In this document: positions 33,271 through 42,455 of the stretch, piece by piece
How the letters are laid out: each line of letters opens with the position of its first letter
Position numbering within the stretch: the first letter of the stretch is position 1
NCBI RefSeq assembly: GCF_036327415.1
Contig: NZ_CP123961.1
Location: 1,612,001-1,676,000 of the forward strand
Source: Bartonella grahamii subsp. shimonis
GTDB lineage: Bacteria > Pseudomonadota > Alphaproteobacteria > Rhizobiales > Rhizobiaceae
Direction of reading: 5' to 3'
Length of the DNA: 64,000 nt
Notes under the pieces: model-generated
The model's database searches: none
What the model was told of the DNA's origin: nothing
Seen by the model: only the letters and a program-made list of their open reading frames with translations
Translations under genes and position numbers: made by a program

Positions 33271-33364
33271 AAAGACAAAATTTATCGCAAATTTTCTTTC
33301 ATATCTACATTATTTTATAAAGCACTAAATTACTTAACGGATTGTTCTTGATATACTCTACATC

Positions 33365-33393
33365 TTACACTAGTGTAAATTTAGGCATATAAT
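33365..33393 (+). promoter_or_regulatory. Promoter with palindromic operator for the 33.4-37.4 kb operon
   Basis: TTACACTAGTGTAA (33365-33378) is a perfect 14-bp palindrome. Its first half, TTACAC, lies 17 bases upstream of a consensus -10 box TATAAT (33388-33393) and can act as -35. The first gene starts 16 bases after the -10. A palindrome placed over the -35 is the classic position for a repressor or activator dimer; the protein is not identifiable here. Confidence 0.6.
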
Positions 33394-33409
33394 TAAAAGA
33401 ATAGAGATT

Positions 33410-33889
33410 ATGCAATCTGAAAATAATACTTTTATCTATACACTTGGCCCTGCAGATACTAACTGTGCAGCTGCAGCACAGTGGTGGCTTGACAATCACA
33501 ATAGAAGTGTTTTGTCCACTGACTCGAGATCCCGTATTATCTTATATGCAACTCTTGAAGAAGCCTTTAATGAACTTGCTCATAAAAAGGATGGATATCT
33601 CTTAAGCTGTGCTGCTTACCCTGATTTGCATACACTCATATTTACCCGTTTAGGTGATATGCAATTATTTGACAGCTTTATCATGCCTACTCACTCTATG
33701 GTTTTAGCTAAACGCAATAACATTGATGAAATTAAAACCGTAGCGACTCATCCTGCCCCGCAATCTCTTGTAGCTCTTCAATATAACAAAGTATTTGCCA
33801 ACAGCAAAGCTGATGCAGCCGTTCTTTGTAAGGCTGAAAAAGCCGATGCTTGTATCACAACATCGATTGTGGCAACCACTATAGGCTGA
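33410..33889 (+). CDS. BacA-like / prephenate dehydratase-fold protein, 3' end frameshifted
   Basis: The 159-aa product resembles the bacilysin enzyme BacA (prephenate decarboxylase) and the prephenate dehydratase catalytic fold. It has YTLGPADTNCAAAA near the start, THPAPQSLVALQYNKV in the middle, and SKADAAVLCKAEKADACI. The TGA at 33887 comes early. One frame over, the sequence continues LSIVENFGQVPMAF and stops at 33942, matching the tail expected of BacA (GLQ-VKTF-SIPMSW type). The natural gene was probably about 177 codons, ending 12 bases before the next gene. Either the gene is newly inactivated or the frameshift is a sequencing error. Similarity is from memory of BacA, not a search. 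Confidence 0.65.
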   Translation: MQSENNTFIYTLGPADTNCAAAAQWWLDNHNRSVLSTDSRSRIILYATLEEAFNELAHKKDGYLLSCAAYPDLHTLIFTRLGDMQLFDSFIMPTHSMVLAKRNNIDEIKTVATHPAPQSLVALQYNKVFANSKADAAVLCKAEKADACITTSIVATTIG

Positions 33890-33954
33890 GTATTGTCGAA
33901 AATTTTGGACAAGTGCCAATGGCCTTTTGCTCCACTCACTAAAGTCAACTCATC

Positions 33955-35160
33955 ATGAAAAAATCTGAAGCGCTTCTTTCCATTGTTAACTTAGTTGACA
34001 AATTCCGTATGCGCCAAGAACGAGATGGGAACATTAAAGAACCAACTTCAGCAGATCGTAATATGATCAATGAATTGATCACTCTGCTGAACCACCATGC
34101 CAATATTCTTGATGGATTATCTCCAAAACTTTTAGCGACCATTTCTGATGATCTTCATCAGTGGATGCTCAGCGGTTTAACAACCCCTCCTCAATTTGAT
34201 AACACTTTGGCTGTTTTCAAAGCCCCATTACCAGATGCTCCCTTGTTTTTCTTGGCTCCAATGCGTGCAACGAATGGACCTGATCCAGAAGGATTCCTGC
34301 TGGAATTAGTTACAGGATATCGTCATGAAACGGCCTATCTTGCTGACGCCTCAAAATATACAAATAATTATGTATCACCATTTCAATGTATAAAAATGGG
34401 AATAGCGTCAAGAGGGTTTTTAGAAGGCAATTGCATTGTACTATTTTCAGAATCTGTAGCGGCTGCTAAAAAAATTGATAAGCAAGCATTTGCTTTGTTT
34501 TTTTTCAGTAAATTCTTTGATATTTACAACAAGCAAACAATTGTGGAAGCTGAACGTTTACTCGGTCGAGATAGTAAATTCCTGTTCGGTCAATTGCATA
34601 GTCGTAACTTATCTAAAGAAGATATTTACGATGCTCGCTGTTTGTGGGGCTATTACCATGACTATGCACATCATACCGGACCGCGGCCATTAGATAAAAA
34701 TCTATATATCAAATTAAATTGGTTTACAGGTCTTCTAGAAGAAACTAAAGTTGATTTAATTACAGTGCGTATTATGCTACAAAATCATCCAAAATTTTGG
34801 AAAGAAATAACTGAATTTATCCTATTAAAACGCATATTCCGTTATCCAAAAGGTTCTGATCAGCATATGACATTCGATGCTGGTACAGGTATCTTGCTTT
34901 TTGAAATATTGACGCGGAACAAAGCATTGATGGAAACAAATCAAGGTTATCTTCAATTTGATTTGGAGCGTCTTGAAGAAGTAATAACATTGATGATAGC
35001 GGATATAGAAACACTTGAAGCATTAGATGATGACGCTTATTTGGCAGGAGCTAAAGATTATATCCAAAATAATCTTGGAAAACCCGAAACCTCAAAGTTA
35101 CGATTTAATTTTTCAACATCATATTATGCACAACGCGTTATTGGGGGATTAAATCATTGA
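33955..35160 (+). CDS. Unrecognised cytoplasmic protein with a metal-site-like motif (possibly DUF6421-type)
   Basis: The 401-aa protein has no signal peptide or membrane segment. It may belong to the DUF6421 group, which I recall but cannot confirm. The striking feature is HDYAHH at residues 235-240 followed 22 residues later by EETKVD (262-267). HxxxH plus a downstream ExxxD resembles the zinc ligands of gluzincin peptidases, though the second position is Asp rather than Glu. Nearby GYYHDYAHHTGPRP and NWFTGLLEETKVDLI look like the active core. It is second in the operon and its stop overlaps the EamA start (TTGA). Confidence 0.7.
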   Translation: MKKSEALLSIVNLVDKFRMRQERDGNIKEPTSADRNMINELITLLNHHANILDGLSPKLLATISDDLHQWMLSGLTTPPQFDNTLAVFKAPLPDAPLFFLAPMRATNGPDPEGFLLELVTGYRHETAYLADASKYTNNYVSPFQCIKMGIASRGFLEGNCIVLFSESVAAAKKIDKQAFALFFFSKFFDIYNKQTIVEAERLLGRDSKFLFGQLHSRNLSKEDIYDARCLWGYYHDYAHHTGPRPLDKNLYIKLNWFTGLLEETKVDLITVRIMLQNHPKFWKEITEFILLKRIFRYPKGSDQHMTFDAGTGILLFEILTRNKALMETNQGYLQFDLERLEEVITLMIADIETLEALDDDAYLAGAKDYIQNNLGKPETSKLRFNFSTSYYAQRVIGGLNH

Positions 35161-36104
35161 GTTTCTTAAAAGGACGGTTATTCTTATTTACCTTCGCCAT
35201 TCTAGCGTTATTTTCCATAAGTTGGTTATTATCTAAGAATTTGGTTAGCAATATACCCGTCATGCATGCGGTTGGACTTAGGTTGTTTGCCACCGCTGCC
35301 ACCTTATGGCTGATTGCAGTATTTCGTGAGAAAGCTGTTTTCAGATCCCTACCATTACTTTCCATGATACCTTCTTTTTTAATTCTATCGGTGTTAGGAT
35401 TCTCGTTATATTTTGTATGCAGCTTTGGTGCATTAAAATCACTCAAAGCCAGTGATTTAACTATGGTGCTTGCTACTATTCCAGGTATTACCTACATATT
35501 GGGTGCACTGACGAATAGCCTTACGTTCTCATGGTTAAAACTTACCGGTATGATCATTGTCAGTGTAGCGGCTATAGCATTTAATATAAACAGTGCAGAG
35601 GGTGGATATTACAGCCTAATAGGAATAGCCCTTGCTTTAACAGCAGCGCTTTCTTACTCTGCTTATGGTTTATTGTCTAAACGTTATCTTAAAAATTTAC
35701 CTTTGCTCACCTCACTGGCTTGGATCACGACAATTTCTGCAGCATCATTTATACCATTATTTATTTTTGATCCTGCCCCACTCTTATATCTTAAGTTAGA
35801 AGATATATTTAAAATATTGATTTTAGGAACTGTTTGCTCGGCACCCGTTTACGTATTATATCAAAAAGTTTTAGCCGAAGGAGGCGTATTATACGCCAAT
35901 ACTATCGGCGTATTAGCTCCTTTTGCAACGGTTGCATGTGAATGGATAATCGGCTCTAGCCCTTCTCTTAATATTATCAAAATAATTGCCATGATGATGG
36001 CTGTTATAGGGATGACACTACTATTTATAGATGCATCAAAGGTATCTACATGGCAACAGAAACGTCATTCTCAAAATTCCAAATTTAATGAGGAACCAAA
36101 ATGA
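35157..36104 (+). CDS. EamA/DMT-family transporter, probable exporter
   Basis: This 315-aa protein has about ten hydrophobic helices in two EamA repeats, typical of drug/metabolite exporters. The first repeat ends near GGYYSLIGIALALTAALSYS, and the second carries GTVCSAPVYVLYQKVLAEGG with YANTIGVLAPFATVACEWI. The start is TTG 35157, overlapping the previous stop as TTGA; its own stop overlaps the next start as ATGA. That tight coupling points to a single co-expressed unit, and the likely job is export of the pathway product. Confidence 0.82.
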   Translation: MSFLKGRLFLFTFAILALFSISWLLSKNLVSNIPVMHAVGLRLFATAATLWLIAVFREKAVFRSLPLLSMIPSFLILSVLGFSLYFVCSFGALKSLKASDLTMVLATIPGITYILGALTNSLTFSWLKLTGMIIVSVAAIAFNINSAEGGYYSLIGIALALTAALSYSAYGLLSKRYLKNLPLLTSLAWITTISAASFIPLFIFDPAPLLYLKLEDIFKILILGTVCSAPVYVLYQKVLAEGGVLYANTIGVLAPFATVACEWIIGSSPSLNIIKIIAMMMAVIGMTLLFIDASKVSTWQQKRHSQNSKFNEEPK

Positions 36105-37366
36105 AAAAACTCGCGTTAGTTTGCCAGCGCAATGCAAAATTACCATTTATATTTGAAGCAGCACAAGCAGCTAATATCGAATTAGTCATGATCTATGATA
36201 CCGCTGAAAGTGCTCCCACTCAACACCCCGAAGCAGTAACTTCAACTTGGCAACTTCCTGTTTTTGATAATCCAGAGGCAGCTTTAGATACTTTTGCAGC
36301 AGGTGTAAAAGAACGCAATATTCGTGGGGTTATGACCCTTCGCGAAGAAGCCATTCTGTGGACAGCTTTGGCTGCAAAAAAAATCAATACTCCAAGTATT
36401 GAACCAGAAGTAGCAGCATTAACCAGAAACAAATATCTCATGCGTCAAGCTTTTGCTAAAGCAGGCTTAAGAACACCAAAATTCTTTTATATAGATAATC
36501 CAGAAGACCTATCACAAATACAAGCCTTGGATTATCCGCTCGTTATTAAACCCGTCTCTGGATGGGCCAGTGCAGGCGTAATGTTAGCTAAAAACTCCGC
36601 CGAACTTCCTGATCTCATTAAAGCCGTATGGAATGTTCAGCATAAAGACATGGCACGTTTTAATGATAGAAATAAACCTGTAGGTTTAGTCGTAGAACAG
36701 TATTTGCCAGGAAAAGAGTTTGTCGTAGAATGCTTTGTTGATACAGCAGGTGTACATGTTCTGTCCGTTGGAGACAAGGGAAGCCCCGAGGGACCATGGT
36801 TTGAAGAAACAATTTATCGTCAACGCTGTGATATAGATGATCCTTTAATTATTGCTTTATGTAAAACTGCATGCTCTGGAGTTAAAGCTCTTGGCATAAA
36901 CATGGGTGCTGCCCATGTGGAGCTACGCCTAGATGCTAATAATTTACCTTATATAATTGAGATCGGCGCTCGTATAGGTGGATCGGGTGTCTCCCATTTT
37001 ATTGTTGAGCAAGGTACAGGGATTTCATTTGCAAAACTCTGTATGAATGCCGCTTTAGCTGAACCAAACCCAAACCTTCCCGATATACTCCCAGCTAAAA
37101 AAGTGGCTGCAAATTACATTATTCCTCTTCATGGTCATGGACGGTTTTCTGGATTTTTAGGTCTAGATAAGGTTGCACAGCAGCCTCAAACCGCCAGAAC
37201 TATCATTTTCTTTGAAACCAATCATATTTCACCACCTCCACCAGCATTTGGTGGATATCCTGGTTTTATTTTCTCTGTTCATAACTCAAACGAAGAAGCA
37301 CGCAATTACCATAAATGGCTCGATGATACCTTAAGCATCCTATGGAAACACCATGTTTATCAATAG
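36101..37366 (+). CDS. ATP-grasp ligase, BacD-like
   Basis: The 421-aa protein is an ATP-grasp enzyme, a family that joins a carboxylate to an amine via an acyl-phosphate. An N-terminal pre-ATP-grasp domain (LALVCQRNAKLPFIFEAAQ) is followed by ATP-binding YPLVIKPVSGWASAGV and VVEQYLPGKEFVVECF. The metal-binding core is AHVELRLDANNLPYIIEIGA with RIGGSG. This arrangement fits amino-acid ligases such as BacD or carnosine-synthase-like enzymes. It is the last gene of the operon. Substrates cannot be read from the sequence; a dipeptide-type product is an inference from the BacA-like partner. Confidence 0.85.
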   Translation: MKKLALVCQRNAKLPFIFEAAQAANIELVMIYDTAESAPTQHPEAVTSTWQLPVFDNPEAALDTFAAGVKERNIRGVMTLREEAILWTALAAKKINTPSIEPEVAALTRNKYLMRQAFAKAGLRTPKFFYIDNPEDLSQIQALDYPLVIKPVSGWASAGVMLAKNSAELPDLIKAVWNVQHKDMARFNDRNKPVGLVVEQYLPGKEFVVECFVDTAGVHVLSVGDKGSPEGPWFEETIYRQRCDIDDPLIIALCKTACSGVKALGINMGAAHVELRLDANNLPYIIEIGARIGGSGVSHFIVEQGTGISFAKLCMNAALAEPNPNLPDILPAKKVAANYIIPLHGHGRFSGFLGLDKVAQQPQTARTIIFFETNHISPPPPAFGGYPGFIFSVHNSNEEARNYHKWLDDTLSILWKHHVYQ

Positions 37367-37382
37367 TCCGATAAAGATATTT

Positions 37383-37592
37383 CTACTGCCCCTCAACTTT
37401 GATATAAATCTTATCGATACAAATGAAGTCACAATGCGAATGCAATTGCCTAAAACTTCGCAAACACCTTTCCACTAAAGATGCATATTTCAAAAAACAG
37501 AAATTGTGTGAAATATGATCTACTTTTACACCCCATTTTAATAAAAGCTCTTCAATGTTTCTGTATTTGAAACAATAATGAAAACTTGTAAA
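37383..37592 (-). mobile_element. IS6-family transposase remnant
   Basis: The minus frame reads FKYRNIEELLLKWGVKVDH, then LRSFRQLHSHCDFICIDKIYIKVEGQ. This parallels the IS6/IS26 transposase segment around YRxIEExxxxRGVxVDH and the first catalytic Asp in DETYIKVxG (here IDKIYIKV). It stops there, so the rest of the DDE domain is lost. The remnant lies 17 bases after the ATP-grasp gene and abuts the right direct repeat. Confidence 0.78.
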
Positions 37593-37623
37593 CGACTTTT
37601 TGATGCGATCAACTTCTTCTCCC

Positions 37624-38054
37624 AACGTCTCAAAGAAAAAAGATCCTGCCAATCCCACTCTGATTTAAAAGTTATATTTCATATCTATTTCACAAATAAG
37701 ACATGATCTTGTTCATATATTCAATACAGTCATTAGAACAATTTTTTTAAAGAATTTATCCTTATAAGAACTGAAGATGTTGAATTTGATGGTAAAAGTG
37801 TTCACGCTTTACCACTTTTTTCATTATCCACCTATAATAATGCGATTGATACGAACAGCTTCAAAAAAGCTTTTTACAAAATTTTAAAGCGTAAAAATAT
37901 GCATCATCCACGAAACAATAGAGCTGTATATTTTACATACCCCTCCTTTGCTTAACAGTAAAAGCTCTTAATTAACAGTCAATATCTCCCTGCCTTTCAT
38001 GATTGATATCAACAGCCTCAAACGATAGCACTTTACAGCATAATAGGATAATAA
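37624..38054 (+). repeat. Direct repeat, right copy, flanking the 33.4-37.4 kb operon
   Basis: Diverged partner of 32826-33270 in the same orientation, including AAAAGATCCTGCCAATCC, GTTATATTTCAT, TTCACGCTTTACCA and ATTATCCACCTATAATAATG. No working gene is seen within it. The remaining bases to the autotransporter stop (38055-38331) are AT-rich and empty. Confidence 0.8.
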
Positions 38055-38331
38055 TGTTATTATTTTAAAAAGCTGATGACAAATACATCCCAAATATTTG
38101 TAGTCAAAATAACACAAATAGCTTTACAATCTCATTATCAATTTTTTTGAAACATTTAAGCTCCCCTATCAACCAGATAAAAGAATAAATAAACGTGATC
38201 CTTTCATATTTATTAAAACACATGATGCCATTATTAAAAGAAGCAATTAAAATTCTCCACCCTCAATGGTTCTAATCTTGACAATAAAACAAAACTTTGA
38301 AAATCACATTTATTATTTTTAAAAAGATTTA

Positions 38332-41085
38332 TTAAAAATGATAGCGCAAACCACCAGAAAAATGAACTCCAGAAAAACCAGCCTTGGTTAGCTTATGCTG
38401 ATAGCTAACATCACTGTGGAGTGTAACTTTAGAAGAAAATTGCGCATTAATACCCAAACCTGTTTCTAAAGAAGAACCAAAAGCACCCAACTGGAAAACA
38501 TCCTTTAGATGAACAAATTGTTTTTCACCAAAACGATGTGCAAGATGAATATTGCCATAAAAACAAATGATACGATCCTTTTCAGGTACTGTAAATGTTT
38601 TACTTAAATACCCTCCAATACGCATCAACCATTGATCTATTTTTTTCATCTCAATATCAAATCCATCAATATCACGAGCCTTATCAAATCGAAGATGTTG
38701 ATAAATAAGCTGAAGCTGGGGATCAAAAATAAGATCTTCATGTCCTGTCATAAACACTTTACCAGCAGAAAACGAAACGTTCAAAGGATTTGCTTTCAAT
38801 GTCGCTGTCTTACCCCAAGCATGGGTAAGCACATCCCCTTTAAACAAACCATAAGATAAAAGACCATCTACATAAAAATCAGTGTTGTGTTTCACACTTC
38901 CGTATGTCGTAAATGACCATTTATTAAATTCACTCTTCTGGCTTTGTTCCACGTTACGAGGTTGTAAGGAAAGCTTTCCATAGGTTCCCATAATCCCAAA
39001 AGATATCGTACTATATGCGCTCTCTATTGTTTTGAACAAAATGTCTGTTTCTATAGCGTTATAATCAACATTACCATCGTACCCATATTTAAGTGTAGAA
39101 AGATCTGAGACATAACGATAACTCCCACCATAACCGTGGACAGATAAAGCAAAATTCCCTTCAACTTTTAGTAATTTGCGAGGAATAGACTGCGTAGCTT
39201 GCAACTTCTTTTGTTGATTACGGATATCCATGTGTCCAATATGAAACAAAGCATTTGGTAATAAAAGATAGGTTGGAACTTGTGGAACAACCTCTCTGAC
39301 CTTTAACTCAGAATGAGGGATAACAGACGTCCCCAAAGCAGGCTGAATATACTTACTTTCAAGGCGAAAATCCCAAAAATCTCCATTTCCTTCAACCAAT
39401 CTTTGAGAAGTTTGCGCATTTCCAAGAGCAGAATCTGGGCCATAAGCATGAAGATAATATTGGTAAGGCAAACCCTCTAATGCAATATAAGCACGATTTA
39501 ACTGAAAAGAATCCTCTGCCGCTTTTCCAGAAACCTGAATAAGTGAAATACTATGAGCATTTTCACCGGTCGCTATCTCGCCCTGATTTCCTGCAACAAA
39601 TTGCACATAAACTGTCGTTTTTCCAGAAACATCACCATGTATCAAAAGTCGATCAGTCTTTTTATTATCGAGCAAACCATCACTACTGAGATGCGTATTG
39701 AGATAAATATCTGCCCTATCTTGCGCACTATAAACTTCTTTCTCTCCCTTCCCGATATAAAGTGTCTGATACTCCTGAAACATTGGAGTTTCAAAAGCAA
39801 TAAAACTATCAGAAACTTTCACAAATGAAATAGACGAACTTGTACGGTTTGCAACTTGCAAATCTATCTCTCTTCTTTTTGTCAAAAGCCATTTTGATCC
39901 CCCTGTCAAATAAAGCTCAGCAATAGAATCATCGGCAACACGAGTCCCTCCTATCAATGAAGAAGAATCAGCCAAAATCGCTACAGTCCCACCCTTTTCA
40001 ACTGTTAATAATAAGTCACCAAAAATTTTTGTACCTTCTGTTACGGCAATATAACTACGACTATTATTACTACGAATAGCTGTCCCATCTGGAACCTCAA
40101 AAGTCGTTCTTTTTAAAAAGACAAGTCCCTGTTCATACGCATCATTCTCCCCGTCCCCCTCAAAATACATACCATGTTTGTTCCCTATTGCTTTAATTGT
40201 TGAATTTTCAATATTAACCCGCGAAATTAAAATATTTCCTTCCCTGCCGTTATTGGATAGTGTGTTAGAATCTTGTCCAACTGTTAAAACGTGAACATCC
40301 GTAGAAATAATATTAGTATTTTTTAAATGAACAGAGCCCTGATGTTTTACATTGAAAACTGTATGTGCAATTTTTTCATTGGTATTTTCATTGTCTTTTG
40401 TTTTTTGACGTTTTGAAGTAATGGTAACACCATCCAAAGTCGCACTCCCCCCTCTCCCCACATAAAGCGCAGCAGCATCATTCACATCAATAAATCCACT
40501 TTTCATCCGAATACCCGCATCATCTCTAACAAAAAGAGCACTCTCTTGGCCGATACCCAAACCTTCCACTTTAATTTTTGTATTCATTAACGTAACAGAT
40601 GCTCCTTGCTTCTCTGCATAAGCTGCAATCTGAGAAGCCTCAATTGTTCCATGATTAACTTCAATCATTCCACTATCAGCTTTAAGACCTATTGACACAT
40701 TTTTAAAAGCTGAATCACTCAAAACAATTCTTCCCCCTCGTGATACAACAACACCATAAATATCTTCTATACCCGCAGTAGCTTCAACCTCTACACGCAT
40801 TGCCTGAATAACTGTATTTGGCTCCTGTACTACTATAGCAGCAGGCAACATGAGAGAACTACCCTCCCCATTCTTTTCTTTAACAGGTGCCGTGAATTTA
40901 TATACTTTATCACTAATTGTATGTTTTACACCATCACTGCATTTATAAGGCAATTTGTTTTCGTCACATAACAGTGATACAGATGAATGAGAATGCGCCT
41001 CAATATTTATATTTAACAAAAGAGAAAAAATAGCTACTGTAAAAACGCACGAATACAAATGATTGTTAGATACCTTGATTATCAT
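38332..41085 (-). CDS. Classical autotransporter (type Va) surface protein
   Basis: The 917-aa protein has a signal peptide (about residues 1-31) and a long passenger. The passenger carries pectate-lyase-like repeats such as ADSGMIEVNHGTIEASQIAA, QGASVTLMNTKIKVEG and GGSATLDGVTITS, typical of a beta-helix. The linker ends near residue 640, and the last 270 or so residues form a 12-strand beta-barrel that ends GVHFSGGLRYHF with the terminal Phe required for outer-membrane insertion. It resembles the Bartonella inducible autotransporters and the BafA type; which one cannot be decided here. No protease motif was noticed. It is monocistronic. Confidence 0.88.
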   Translation of the reverse strand: MIIKVSNNHLYSCVFTVAIFSLLLNINIEAHSHSSVSLLCDENKLPYKCSDGVKHTISDKVYKFTAPVKEKNGEGSSLMLPAAIVVQEPNTVIQAMRVEVEATAGIEDIYGVVVSRGGRIVLSDSAFKNVSIGLKADSGMIEVNHGTIEASQIAAYAEKQGASVTLMNTKIKVEGLGIGQESALFVRDDAGIRMKSGFIDVNDAAALYVGRGGSATLDGVTITSKRQKTKDNENTNEKIAHTVFNVKHQGSVHLKNTNIISTDVHVLTVGQDSNTLSNNGREGNILISRVNIENSTIKAIGNKHGMYFEGDGENDAYEQGLVFLKRTTFEVPDGTAIRSNNSRSYIAVTEGTKIFGDLLLTVEKGGTVAILADSSSLIGGTRVADDSIAELYLTGGSKWLLTKRREIDLQVANRTSSSISFVKVSDSFIAFETPMFQEYQTLYIGKGEKEVYSAQDRADIYLNTHLSSDGLLDNKKTDRLLIHGDVSGKTTVYVQFVAGNQGEIATGENAHSISLIQVSGKAAEDSFQLNRAYIALEGLPYQYYLHAYGPDSALGNAQTSQRLVEGNGDFWDFRLESKYIQPALGTSVIPHSELKVREVVPQVPTYLLLPNALFHIGHMDIRNQQKKLQATQSIPRKLLKVEGNFALSVHGYGGSYRYVSDLSTLKYGYDGNVDYNAIETDILFKTIESAYSTISFGIMGTYGKLSLQPRNVEQSQKSEFNKWSFTTYGSVKHNTDFYVDGLLSYGLFKGDVLTHAWGKTATLKANPLNVSFSAGKVFMTGHEDLIFDPQLQLIYQHLRFDKARDIDGFDIEMKKIDQWLMRIGGYLSKTFTVPEKDRIICFYGNIHLAHRFGEKQFVHLKDVFQLGAFGSSLETGLGINAQFSSKVTLHSDVSYQHKLTKAGFSGVHFSGGLRYHF

Positions 41086-42072
41086 TGTTTTTCAAAACTT
41101 TCTTTTTTTCAACAAAAACAAAAAATGCTGGCAAAAAAATAAATCACAAATTAAACACAGTAAGAATAAAACAAACAAAGTTATTTTATTTTTTCTGACA
41201 AATTATAGCGTTTAATAAAATGTTTTGTGTTTTATGTAAAGAAAGAACAAAAAGTTTTAAAATACCATTTAGGATGACAATCTCTTTAAAGACTACATCT
41301 TAAAAACCGCTGAAAACTGCAATACAAAATGCCCAGAAACTAATCTCAAAAAAACGCGAAAAAATGCAAATTTTTAAGAAATATAATCTTCAATTTATCT
41401 TACCATCGAAAAATAAAAATATAACAAAATGAGATATAGTATACGAAAGCTATAACAGCATCATTTCTTCAACTACAACAAAAAAACAAGAAATTATGCA
41501 CTAATGGATAAGCTAATGTACACAATTTCTGTATTAAAAATGCTAGATATCTAACAAAAAAATTTGAATAAATAAAAAACTTCTCCTAATACTCTATCAT
41601 CAATAATTTTAATTAATAAATGTAATACTTTAAGATCTTTTGATAAAATCTAAAATACAATAAAACACTCACCTTCTTAAAATTAAAAAACACCAAAATA
41701 AAATTTCATCAAAATCAGTTTTATGAAAGCTATCTGTTTATTATCGTTAAAGCAGATATTTTAGCAAAGCTATTATTTGTCATTCTTTATATTGAATAAA
41801 TTTCTCTAAACAACAACTCACTATCCTCCACTATCATCATCTAACAACAACACTATTGCTAATCTCATAGCTGATGAATATAACTATATTGGAGACAAAA
41901 GAGCCGTATTTTTCTCTCCTTCTGTTTAATATTTTCATTCAATTATTACTTTAAACATGAACAGTCTACTGTTGATAATCACTTGTGCAAAGCTTTTTTA
42001 TTTACTAGCTTTTTTTATCATTTATCAAAACGTAACATCTGTTTCATCGAATGGATTACACCAAAAATATTA
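41086..42072. other. AT-rich upstream region of the autotransporter
   Basis: Nearly 1 kb with no supportable gene. The autotransporter promoter should lie within the right-proximal first few hundred bases (41086-41300), but I see no consensus box I would commit to. Confidence 0.5.
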
Positions 42073-42314
42073 TTATCTATAACCTGCTTTAGTCATGCAT
42101 TCATAAATTGCTGCAAACTCACTTGCACACGAATCCATATTTTCAGGAAAAGCGTAGATTGGCTGCCTGCCACATTATTAACAGTTCTTGTGGGATCGTA
42201 GATTTATTGATATTGAGCTTTTCTCACAATGCCAAGGTCGATGGGGAGATTTGCTAACACATCCAACAGAGCTTAATAAAATTATAACATTCAATAATTT
42301 CAATATTTTTTCAT
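42073..42314 (-). pseudogene. Decayed small lipoprotein (third paralog)
   Basis: From an ATG at 42314 a frameshift in an A-run leads into KILKLLNVIILLSSVGCVSK, a lipoprotein signal with lipobox-like SVGC. After SPHRPW the frame shifts to EKLNINKSTIPQELL, then to PENMDSCASEFAAIYECMTK ending AGYR and TAA at 42073. It clearly belongs with the lipoproteins at 42456 and 43214 (shared KxILKLL signal, a Trp about 15 residues after the Cys, and a late C-M-x-x-A-G motif) but is dead. Confidence 0.65.
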
Positions 42315-42455
42315 TTTCCCCTCCTTCAATATTTACGATAGAAAGGCTGAAAAGTTTGCTAGTATTTCTTCGCATGCAAGATGGCTATTACATTAAAAAA
42401 CCCCCCCATGCGAGAAAAAGAACATGAGGATTATTGATTACAGAAACACCAATAC

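Noticed and set aside
38332..41085. Naming the autotransporter as BafA or a specific Iba protein
   Set aside because: The architecture fits but the passenger cannot be assigned to one named member without a database comparison.
42188..42427. 79-codon plus-strand frame opposite the lipoprotein remnant
   Set aside because: Antisense shadow of the decayed lipoprotein gene.
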